A DNA stretch of 9,709 bases from a bacterium ADurb.Bin374. GTDB lineage: Bacteria > Riflebacteria > Ozemobacteria > Ozemobacterales > Ozemobacteraceae. This document shows, piece by piece, positions 1-6,530 of the stretch. The DNA lies in NCBI GenBank assembly GCA_002068715.1, contig MWAR01000520.1, forward strand, positions 1-9,709, given 5' to 3'. The stretch's first letter is position 1. Each line of letters begins with the position of its first letter. The position numbers and the translations under genes were made by a program. The notes under the pieces are model-generated. The model had not been told where the DNA came from. It saw nothing but the letters and a program-made list of their open reading frames with translations, and searched no databases.

Positions 1-1873
1 CCTTGTACATCTCCACGTCCGCGCCCTGGAAGGTCACGACCGCATCGCTTCTGCCGAGCGGAAAATCCCCCAGGAGTTCCTTGTGTTCGAGAAGTCGCCA
101 TTGGTCGCCGACTTCGCCCAAAAACTCGGGGGTGCTTTTCAGGAAAAATTGTGGAATCACGAGCGATCGCGCTTCTTCGACGAACATATCCTTCATCGTA
201 TGGCGCTTGAAGACGTTCCCGACTCCGGGGGGAAAGAATTCGTCCGAAGCGGCCGAAGATGTATTTCCGGCTTCCGTTTCTTTGGCCGACTCCGAATAGA
301 TCCGGCAACAGGACTCCGCCCGCCGTTCTATATCAAAAACTATATCGATTTCGGCCTCTGGCGTGAGATTCTCGGGGTTCGGAATCGATGACTCGTCTTC
401 CGATTCGTGCGAATCATGATCAGATGCTTCGGGCTCGCCCAATTCCGTGAAGACAGCCTGTTTGGGTTGGGTTTGAAGTGGATATTCGGTCGTCTTTTCC
501 GGCGGCTCCGGTTCGATGTCCCGGACGTCCCGCCGACTGAAGCCGGCGCGATTCAAACCCCGCACGACGGTATCGAGCGTCTGATGAAACTTGTCGGACG
601 AGGTGAATACGTAACTCATGTTCAGGAGTTCGTTCGTGTGGCGTGTGACATGTGGTTGCCGGAGCACCCGGCCGACGAGCTGCTCGACATCCACGATCGA
701 TGAGCGCGGTGCGAGGGATGCCAGGATATACGCGAAAGGGCAGTCCCATCCTTCCTTCAGGGCGTTGACGGTGATGATGAACCTGACCGGGCACGCGCGA
801 CTTCCCAGTTTTTCGTCCTTCAATTCATCCAGTTCCGCGGTCTTGATGCGGATCTGCTCTTCCGGAATCTTCCACTCGATCAGTTTTTGTTTGATCTTGA
901 CGAATGTTTCCCGCTCGACGCCGGTTCTCGGCTCCGCCTGGAACAGGACGATGGGGCGGATATGCAGCCCAGTTTGCCGTTCCTCATCGGTCGCGATCGC
1001 TTCGAGCTTTTTCCGCAGGGAAATGGCCGCCGAAATGACATCGGCTTTGTCCGATCTGTTGTAGACGATGACGGGGAGCTTGACCATGTGGGCCGACTTG
1101 AGCGCGAACGCATCGACGTAGCTGATGATGTTCGCCTTCGCCCGCGGCGTGGCCGTCAGATCCAGAATGAATGCCGGGTTCAGATCCCTCAGCATCTCTT
1201 CGCTGAGGGGCGTTCCTGCATTGTGGCTTTCATCGACGACGACGACGGGGTTCATCGCCCGGATCACGCTGATGAACGCCGTCGCATCGGCTGACGGGTG
1301 CGCGGCCGCATCGAGGTCGTATTCGTCGCCGAACGGGGCGAGCCGTTCGTTTTCCTGATACAGTTTTCTCGCGTCTTTGTTGCGGGTGCGAAGGGAGTCG
1401 TAACTCAGGATGACGATGCTGACCTGCTCGCTCGTTTCGACGGGCGTGAACCGCGCACCGTCCAGTAGTTCCCCTTTTTCATAGACTTCCACTCTGTTCC
1501 TGAACAGCATATTCAGCCGCTCGCCGTAAGGATGCCGTGGATCGCGAAAGCACCGGCTCGTCTGCTGGAGTATGGCGAGCGACGGCACGAGCCAGATGAC
1601 GAGCCGGGGAAGCCGCGACGCCGCCGGCTTCAACAGTTCGAGAACCGGCCTGAGCGCGTTCACCGCGAGGAATGTTTTGCCGCCGCCGGTAGGCACCTTG
1701 ACGCAGACGTGCGGAACGCCGGGAATGGCTTCGGTGAAGGGAACGTCGGACGCGAGACCTTTCCCGTGCCAGAAGGCTTCGAAGGCCGCGCGCGGCTTTC
1801 GATGCCTGTCGTAGCAGGAAAGATAATCTTCGAGATCTGCCAGGACGCGTTGCTGGAATGATTTTGGTTCCAT
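1..1873 (-). CDS. res: Type III restriction enzyme Res subunit (SF2 helicase/nuclease), C-terminus beyond window
   Basis: Restriction subunit of a type III R-M system: an ATP-dependent SF2 motor that acts with Mod and cleaves unmodified DNA. The frame is open from the ATG at 1873 to the left edge (about 624 codons, no stop), so it is partial. Motifs seen: Walker A PTGGGKT around residues 61-67, DEAH-like box DESH at 214-217 after four valines, TATP at 240-243, an EGWDCP segment, and motif VI QLVGRVLR at 398-405. This is the order expected for ResIII-family helicases. The PD-(D/E)XK nuclease, normally C-terminal, is not in view, so cleavage competence cannot be judged. Residues about 478-500 form an unusually acidic Asp/Glu/Ser/His stretch after the motor core. 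The start lies 6 nt after the mod stop; no strong Shine-Dalgarno is visible, so translational coupling to mod is likely (inference). Identification as a type III Res is firm because of the motifs plus the adjacent mod. Confidence 0.93.
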   Translation of the reverse strand, partial: MEPKSFQQRVLADLEDYLSCYDRHRKPRAAFEAFWHGKGLASDVPFTEAIPGVPHVCVKVPTGGGKTFLAVNALRPVLELLKPAASRLPRLVIWLVPSLAILQQTSRCFRDPRHPYGERLNMLFRNRVEVYEKGELLDGARFTPVETSEQVSIVILSYDSLRTRNKDARKLYQENERLAPFGDEYDLDAAAHPSADATAFISVIRAMNPVVVVDESHNAGTPLSEEMLRDLNPAFILDLTATPRAKANIISYVDAFALKSAHMVKLPVIVYNRSDKADVISAAISLRKKLEAIATDEERQTGLHIRPIVLFQAEPRTGVERETFVKIKQKLIEWKIPEEQIRIKTAELDELKDEKLGSRACPVRFIITVNALKEGWDCPFAYILASLAPRSSIVDVEQLVGRVLRQPHVTRHTNELLNMSYVFTSSDKFHQTLDTVVRGLNRAGFSRRDVRDIEPEPPEKTTEYPLQTQPKQAVFTELGEPEASDHDSHESEDESSIPNPENLTPEAEIDIVFDIERRAESCCRIYSESAKETEAGNTSSAASDEFFPPGVGNVFKRHTMKDMFVEEARSLVIPQFFLKSTPEFLGEVGDQWRLLEHKELLGDFPLGRSDAVVTFQGADVEMYK

Positions 1874-1879
1874 GATCGT

Positions 1880-3478
1880 TCAATAGCGCCGAATATCGCG
1901 CGGTATCTTTCTGAAGATGATGCCGCGCTCCCGAAGCGTCGCTTCGTCGAGAAGGCATGCGTGTGCATAGATGACGGCCGTGGATGTCGAAATGTTCAGG
2001 GTCGCGAGCAGCTTCCGGTCGAGAACGACGGGGCGTCGTGGATCGTGACACAGGAAAACGGCGGTGTCGCCGGTGGTGCCGAGCATAAAGGGCGATCCGC
2101 CTTGACCGCCTTCGGTCGCCGGCGCGGGGCTGACCCCTTCGGCCGCGGCCACATACCGTCGAATCTGGTCGAGGCCGAGGGCGGGATTCAGTTCGTCGTC
2201 TTCGATGAAATACGGCTCGCCGAGCGTTTCGAAGGAAAACGACGCGGAAACGCCGGTGTCGGAAGCATCGATGACCTTTTTCAGGCGCCTGGCGGTGATC
2301 GACTCCGCGTATTCCTCCATCTCGATCAGGATGAAACGACGGCTGCCGCCGTCGTCGGCGTTCATCTTCAAGACCGCGTGGCCGGTCGTACCGGAGCCGG
2401 CGAAGGCGTCGAGCACGATCGCATCTGGCCTGCACGCGATCTGCAGGACGCGCTCGATGAGCCGGACCGGCTTCGGCGTGATGAAGTCGCCCTTGCCGAG
2501 TTCGTCGGCAAGAATCGCCCGAATCTCCTTTTTCGCCTCGTCGGTGTGGCCGGCGAACTCATGGTTCCACCATGTTGTCGGAACGACGCCTGATGCGTTT
2601 TTCAATAGATGTTTATATCTTTTATAGGATGGAGTAGCTGATTTTCCGTTTTTTCCCCAAAAAATGAAACCCTCTTGGATATGTCTCTGGTGCTCTTCTT
2701 GCGAATACGCCCATACGCGTGTTTTATTTGGCCAAATTTCTTCGCCGGTCGCGGGATGGAGAATCGGGTAATACAGGTTCGGGCGTTCCTCCGCCGTTTT
2801 GTTGCAGGTATAATTATCGGGTCGGAACGTTCCCTTATCGTCGGAATACCGGTACTGCCGGTCATTTTCTTCGGTGCGAGGCAGGAGATTCCGTTTCCAG
2901 GCTTCTGACTTTCTATAGACTAGAATATGGTCGTGCATCGGCGCGATGCTCTTGTGATCGTTGGCGACGGCGTATTTCTTCTGCCACAGGATGTCGGCGA
3001 CGAAGTTCGTCGCGCCGAACATCTCGTCGAGCAGCAGCCTCAGATGCGCGAACTCGCCGTCATCGATCGAAATCCAGATGCTGCCGTCATCGGCGAGGAG
3101 CTGGTGCATGAGGCGCAGGCGGGGATACATCATGCACAGCCACTTGTCGTGGCGGCACAAATCCTCGCCTTCCTTGCCGACGACCGCGTGGAGCCACTTC
3201 TGCAGTCGCGGATCGCTGACGTTATCGTTGTAGATCCAGCCTTCGTTTCCGGTGTTGTAGGGGGGGTCGATGTAGATGCAGTTCACCCGCCCCTCATACT
3301 CGGGGAGCAGGGCTTTCAGCGCTTCGAGGTTGTCGCCCTTGATGAGCCGGTTGGTCGTGACATCGCCTTCATCCGGCGCTTTCGCCGGGTAGGCATACTC
3401 ACGGACAAGGGCTCGAAGCGGCACGTCCCGATGATGGCGCTTCACCTGTTCCATGCCCATCCAATGCAGTGTCGGCAT
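1880..3478 (-). CDS. mod: Type III adenine DNA methyltransferase Mod (beta class)
   Basis: Modification and recognition subunit (532 aa) of the type III system: transfers methyl from AdoMet to adenine N6 and specifies the target for Res. Catalytic motif IV DPPYNTG is at residues 71-77 and the AdoMet motif DAFAGSGTT at 357-365. Motif IV preceding motif I is the beta-class order used by type III Mod proteins. The start is set at the ATG of MPTLHWMGMEQ, 17 nt after hepT ends. The open frame extends upstream to 3664, but that extension is Arg-rich, non-homologous in appearance and overlaps hepT by 169 nt, so it is rejected. The stop (TGA, 1880-1882) is 6 nt before res. Residues about 245-300, between the two catalytic motifs, are encoded by much lower-GC DNA than the rest (see separate entry). 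The length is slightly short for type III Mods but all core motifs are intact. Confidence 0.94.
   Translation of the reverse strand: MPTLHWMGMEQVKRHHRDVPLRALVREYAYPAKAPDEGDVTTNRLIKGDNLEALKALLPEYEGRVNCIYIDPPYNTGNEGWIYNDNVSDPRLQKWLHAVVGKEGEDLCRHDKWLCMMYPRLRLMHQLLADDGSIWISIDDGEFAHLRLLLDEMFGATNFVADILWQKKYAVANDHKSIAPMHDHILVYRKSEAWKRNLLPRTEENDRQYRYSDDKGTFRPDNYTCNKTAEERPNLYYPILHPATGEEIWPNKTRVWAYSQEEHQRHIQEGFIFWGKNGKSATPSYKRYKHLLKNASGVVPTTWWNHEFAGHTDEAKKEIRAILADELGKGDFITPKPVRLIERVLQIACRPDAIVLDAFAGSGTTGHAVLKMNADDGGSRRFILIEMEEYAESITARRLKKVIDASDTGVSASFSFETLGEPYFIEDDELNPALGLDQIRRYVAAAEGVSPAPATEGGQGGSPFMLGTTGDTAVFLCHDPRRPVVLDRKLLATLNISTSTAVIYAHACLLDEATLRERGIIFRKIPRDIRRY
2581..2760 (-). other. Low-GC mosaic segment inside mod
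   Basis: Hand counts give 23/60 G+C for 2581-2640, 23/60 for 2641-2700 and 32/60 for 2701-2760, against 41/60 at 2341-2400 and 38/60 at 3001-3060 in the same gene. Codon choice changes too: from residue about 247 to 298 only about a third of third positions are G or C, with AGA, ATA-type and TTG/CTA codons, whereas codons around the AdoMet motif end almost entirely in G/C. The reading frame is intact. The segment sits between catalytic motifs IV and I, the part of beta-class enzymes where the target recognition region usually lies. Recombinational replacement is an inference; a lysine/tyrosine-rich protein segment explains only part of the shift. Confidence 0.6.
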
Positions 3479-3495
3479 TTTGTCTCGGTATCCGT

Positions 3496-3849
3496 TCAGG
3501 GTGTGTTTTTTCCGATGCTCGCCAGGAGTTCTCGGATGGCGGGGAGCAAGATGCTGACTTCGTTCGCGGCGACGTCCCAGATGATTTCGTAATCGACGCC
3601 GAAATACGCGTGTATCAGTTTGTCGCGCAGTCCTGCCATCGATCGCCAGGGGACCTGAGGGCATTGACGGCGGATGTATTCCGGAATCTGTTTCGCCGCC
3701 TCGCCGATGATCTCGAGGCTCCTGACGAAGCCGCGCTTTCTCACTTCGTCACGAAGAAAATCTTCCCTCGACAACTTCGATGACTCCAGGGCGAGGAAAG
3801 TCATTTCGTCGAGAATATGGCGGAGATAATCAGTCGGCGAGGGGGACAT
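3496..3849 (-). CDS. hepT: HepT-like HEPN-domain RNase toxin (DUF86 family)
   Basis: All-helical 117-aa HEPN protein, toxin half of a HEPN-MNT toxin-antitoxin pair. HepT family members are RNases, and in characterised systems the partner MNT protein neutralises them by adding AMP to a tyrosine. The diagnostic RX4HXY motif is present as RDKLIHAY: R75, H80 and the putative AMP-acceptor Y82. An upstream helix with SLEIIGEAAKQIPE is also typical of the family. The ATG at 3849 is preferred over a GTG at 3861: it has a GAGTG ribosome-binding-like sequence about 9 nt upstream and begins MSPSPTDYLRH. It overlaps the end of mntA by 20 nt, so the toxin is probably translated coupled to its antitoxin. 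mod follows 17 nt downstream. All expected catalytic residues are intact, so the toxin looks functional. Confidence 0.91.
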   Translation of the reverse strand: MSPSPTDYLRHILDEMTFLALESSKLSREDFLRDEVRKRGFVRSLEIIGEAAKQIPEYIRRQCPQVPWRSMAGLRDKLIHAYFGVDYEIIWDVAANEVSILLPAIRELLASIGKNTP

Positions 3850-4138
3850 ATTCAATATCACTCAGTATTTTCGGCCCGATGTGGGGGCTCAGGGATTCCG
3901 GCGTGAGGAGATCGACCGTTCGGCCGAGGGAGTCTTCGAGATACAGGGCGAGAGCCATGAAACTTCGGAAGGTCTTGCGGCCGGGAGCGAACTCCACGAG
4001 AAGATCGACATCGCTCTGGGGAGTGGCGGCATCGCGCAGGAACGAGCCGAACAGGCCGATGCGCGAAATGCCGAACTCCCGGATGCGCCGGTGTTCGCGA
4101 TGGATGAACCCGAGAAGTTCGGCTTTCGTTGCAATCAT
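3830..4138 (-). CDS. mntA: MntA-like minimal nucleotidyltransferase antitoxin
   Basis: Minimal nucleotidyltransferase (102 aa), antitoxin of the HEPN-MNT pair. It carries the GSX10DXD signature exactly: G31-S32, ten residues, then D43-V-D45, followed by LLVEF. A third acidic residue, D76 in TVDLL, is in the position expected for the metal triad. In studied systems such enzymes AMPylate the HepT tyrosine; that activity is inferred here. The ATG at 4138 is preceded by GGTGAG (plus-strand 4147-4152) with 8 nt spacing; a GTG at 4147 in the same frame is an alternative that would add three residues. It is the first gene of the mntA-hepT-mod-res operon, with a promoter-like element immediately upstream. 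The length is normal for the family, and nothing is degraded. Confidence 0.91.
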   Translation of the reverse strand: MIATKAELLGFIHREHRRIREFGISRIGLFGSFLRDAATPQSDVDLLVEFAPGRKTFRSFMALALYLEDSLGRTVDLLTPESLSPHIGPKILSDIEYVPLAD

Positions 4139-4153
4139 GGCTGTCACTCACCC

Positions 4154-4183
4154 ACTATAATACCTGTCGAGAATCAGACGCAA
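4154..4183 (-). promoter_or_regulatory. Candidate sigma-70-type promoter of the mntA-hepT-mod-res operon
   Basis: On the minus strand a TTGCGT (plus 4178-4183) and a TATAGT (plus 4154-4159) are separated by 18 nt; the -10 box could also be read as TATTAT three bases upstream. It is the only clear AT-rich box in the GC-rich gap between the divergent genes. The predicted transcription start falls close to the Shine-Dalgarno of mntA, so the leader would be only about 10 nt. This is motif matching by eye only; the -35 is a 4/6 match. Confidence 0.4.
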
Positions 4184-4378
4184 GAACAGATGACCCGACC
4201 CGCACGATGCGGGAAGTGGGCCGGCGGCGCCCGGATGGCGCAGTCCAGCCGTGCCCGACATCGGAAGTGGGGCCGTTCATTCCGGGTGATTGGCGGGGTG
4301 GGGGGATTTTCAGTAAAATTGTACCAACTGTGGTGAATCTGTCGGTTTCATGCTGAAAAGCTGCCTGGAGCGACATTC

Positions 4379-5269
4379 ATGAAAAAATCCGCCTGGCGTG
4401 CGATTATCTGCCTGTGGCTGATCGGCTCCCTGATCGGCGGCGCGGCTATTGCCGAGGCAGGAGAGGGGCTGTTCTCCCGTCTCAAGGCGAAGGCGGCGCA
4501 GAAGGTCGAACAGAAGATCGAACAGGTGAAAGACCCTGTCTGGGTGAAAACCCGCATCGGGTCCAGCGCTGTAGGCGGCATCGCGGGCAGGATCACCGGA
4601 TTCGCCGGAATGGCCCTCGGGGCCGTCATCGGTCTGGCCGTCGGTGGGCCGGCCGGCGCCGCCGTGGGTGGGCTCATCGGCGCCGAAGTCGCCTCGTCGA
4701 TGACGAAGGCCTACGTCAAGCCGCTGGCGGCCGGGTACATCGAAGCCCGCCTGACGGACCGACCGGCCAGCATATCCGACACCTGGAAGAGCCTCGACAA
4801 GAAGAAACTCGCGGTCGAGGGCGCTTCCGACGCGGTCGGCAGCATCATCGGAAAAGCCGTCGGGGTGGCCGTCGGCACCGCTCTCTTCGCCGGGTGCGGC
4901 CCCATCGCCCTTCCCATCGTGGGTGCGATCGGCGGCGACATCATCGGCGGCAAGATCGGAAAATGGATCGGCAGCAAGCTCGTGAAAAAAGCCGGCGTGA
5001 TGGCCTACACGGCTCTCGCAGCCCAACCCCCGCCTGCATCGGCATCCGTAACTACGGCCTCCGCTCCCGCCGGCGTGAATTCCGCTTCCAGTGCGGCAGC
5101 GCCTGCCGAACAGGCCAGAACCCGATACGAAGCGGCCTACCGCGCGTATGTGAGCGCCGTCCAGGATCCAGCCGTGACCTCGGCCGGCAAGGAAAAGGCC
5201 CTCCGCGACTACACTGCCGCCCTCGACGCCTGGATGGCGGCGCGCAAAGACGAAAGCGGCGATCGCTGA
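4379..5269 (+). CDS. Secreted protein with two glycine-zipper segments
   Basis: A 296-aa protein of unknown function. It starts at an ATG with GGAG at 4367-4370, 8 nt upstream. A signal peptide is clear: MKKSAWR, a hydrophobic core to about residue 20, and Ala-X-Ala cleavage options near residues 25-27. Two Gly-rich hydrophobic blocks with repeated GxxxG spacing follow, at about 61-105 and 148-206 (for example GGIAGRITGFAG, IIGGKIGKWIG), separated by a polar helix. Next come an Ala/Pro/Ser linker (about 212-243) and a charged C-terminal helix (about 244-290). Glycine zippers pack membrane helices tightly and occur in envelope-associated lipoproteins and in pore-forming or channel-like proteins; which applies here is not determined. 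A Cys-bearing lipobox is not evident. It is divergent from the defence operon and about 170 nt from the next gene; no functional link is shown. Confidence 0.85.
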   Translation: MKKSAWRAIICLWLIGSLIGGAAIAEAGEGLFSRLKAKAAQKVEQKIEQVKDPVWVKTRIGSSAVGGIAGRITGFAGMALGAVIGLAVGGPAGAAVGGLIGAEVASSMTKAYVKPLAAGYIEARLTDRPASISDTWKSLDKKKLAVEGASDAVGSIIGKAVGVAVGTALFAGCGPIALPIVGAIGGDIIGGKIGKWIGSKLVKKAGVMAYTALAAQPPPASASVTTASAPAGVNSASSAAAPAEQARTRYEAAYRAYVSAVQDPAVTSAGKEKALRDYTAALDAWMAARKDESGDR

Positions 5270-5442
5270 GATTTCTGGCGCCCCGCGGCCGCTGAACGAC
5301 CTTTCCCCCCGTTTCCCTGAACCGACCAGTCATGCCCGGTCGGCGTTTCTCCGTTTCAGTGGATATCCGACGCGCTTCTGCCGATGTATAGGTGGGAAGG
5401 CATCCGCCGAGAAAGGGGGGAGCGCATTTCGCGCACCTGACG

Positions 5443-6498
5443 ATGGAATCCGAAAGCCAGGGTGGGGTCATCATGTACAGCCCCGACCTCCTGCTCCATG
5501 ATCCGCTCGTAACCGGCCCGGAAGGGACCAGGCTCCAACTGATCATCGAGGAGCTGGTCAACGCCGGCATGTGGCCCGACCAGATCCACGAAGCCGACAT
5601 CGCGACGATGAAACGGCTGCGTGAAATCCACGACCCCGAGTATCTCGACCTCCTGCACAAACGCTGCACCCACGGCGTCGGCTCGCTCGACCAGGAGACG
5701 CCGGTCATGGAAAAATCCTTCGAGGTCGCCCGCTTCGGTGCCGGTGGCGTTCTCGACGCGATCGACCTGATCATGGATGGCAAGATCCCGAACGCGGCGT
5801 GCCTCACCGCGATGCCCGGTCACCATGCCGGATACAAGAAGTTCGGTTTCGGAAGCATGCTGAACTACGCGGCGGCAGGCGCGCACTACCTGTCGAAGAA
5901 ATTCAGTCTCAAGCGGGTTGCCATCGTCGATCTCGATGCCGACCACGGCGTCGGAACGCAGGAGATTTTCTGGGAACGGCGCGACGTGCTGACCGTTTCC
6001 CTGCACGAATACCCTGGCAGGACCGGAACGGGACATTACTCCGAGACCGGCAAGCAGCCTGCGAGCGGCTATAACGTGAACATCCCGCTTCCCTCGGGAT
6101 ACGGCGACCGGGAATACCTCGTCTGCTGGCGCGAAATGATCGTCCCCATGCTGAAACAGTATGAGCCTGAATTTCTCATCGTCCCATGGGGGACGAACGT
6201 TCTGACCGAGGAGGGCGGCACGCATCTCCTGGTCAGCCAGCACGGGCTGCTGGCGCTGTTCCGCGAGGTATTCGCGACGGCCAGGCAGCTGTGCAAGGGA
6301 AAAATCGTGACCATTCTCGAAGGCGGCGTTCCCGGAAGGGCCCAGGCGACCGCTTTTGCGAATCACGCGCAATTGCTTATCAACAATCGGCTTCTGCCTG
6401 TCGATAAGGGGAAGAAGGAAGAAATCATTTCTTATTCCGATTGGTATGCCTATGCAAAACTGCTCAAAGCGAATTTTCGAAAATACTGGAAAGTCTGA
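5443..6498 (+). CDS. HDAC / acetylpolyamine amidohydrolase-fold protein with altered active site
   Basis: Member of the arginase/deacetylase superfamily (351 aa), whose enzymes remove acetyl groups from lysine or polyamines using zinc. Family landmarks in order: YSPDLLLHDP near the N-terminus, MPGHHAG with the His dyad H127-H128, DLDADHGVGTQ at 163-173, HEYPGRTGTG, YNVNIPLPSGYGDREY, the VPWGTN strand end, and LEGGV. Three canonical positions differ: the usual His zinc ligand is D167 (family DxDxHHG becomes DLDADHG), the second Asp ligand is N252 (GFD becomes GTN), and the catalytic Tyr of EGGY is V296. D165 and the His dyad remain. Altered chemistry, another metal or a pseudoenzyme are all possible. 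The start is uncertain: the ATG at 5443 keeps the full first beta-strand, while the ATG at 5473 has a better purine-rich GGGTGGGG upstream and would give 341 aa. The gene ends 32 nt before the LysM gene, probably one operon. Confidence 0.88.
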   Translation: MESESQGGVIMYSPDLLLHDPLVTGPEGTRLQLIIEELVNAGMWPDQIHEADIATMKRLREIHDPEYLDLLHKRCTHGVGSLDQETPVMEKSFEVARFGAGGVLDAIDLIMDGKIPNAACLTAMPGHHAGYKKFGFGSMLNYAAAGAHYLSKKFSLKRVAIVDLDADHGVGTQEIFWERRDVLTVSLHEYPGRTGTGHYSETGKQPASGYNVNIPLPSGYGDREYLVCWREMIVPMLKQYEPEFLIVPWGTNVLTEEGGTHLLVSQHGLLALFREVFATARQLCKGKIVTILEGGVPGRAQATAFANHAQLLINNRLLPVDKGKKEEIISYSDWYAYAKLLKANFRKYWKV

Positions 6499-6519
6499 AC
6501 CTTCCATCTCTGGAATCAC

Positions 6520-6524
6520 GGAGG
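6520..6524 (+). promoter_or_regulatory. Strong Shine-Dalgarno that fixes the start of the LysM gene
   Basis: GGAGG lies 6 nt before the ATG at 6531. This decides between that ATG and upstream in-frame starts from 6441, which would overlap the deacetylase-fold gene and precede the signal peptide. Confidence 0.85.
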
Positions 6525-6530
6525 TTATCA

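Noticed and set aside
1479..2435. Long minus-strand open frame of 318 codons overlapping mod and res
   Set aside because: Extremely Arg-rich translation with no motif, out of frame with the clear mod and res proteins: a high-GC shadow frame.
3479..3664. N-terminal extension of mod to 3664
   Set aside because: Would overlap hepT by 169 nt and adds an Arg-rich tail with no Mod similarity; the ATG at 3478 fits the gap and the family start.
3830..3849. Overlap of mntA and hepT as a sign of frameshift
   Set aside because: Both proteins are full-length with intact motifs; overlapping ends are usual for HEPN-MNT pairs.
4291..4319. TAAAAT box upstream of the glycine-zipper gene as a promoter
   Set aside because: No acceptable -35 at the right distance, so not called.
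5322..5343. Hairpin CCGACC/GGTCGG after the glycine-zipper gene as a terminator
   Set aside because: Only 6 bp with a 10-nt loop and no real T-tract; it may be chance in GC-rich DNA.
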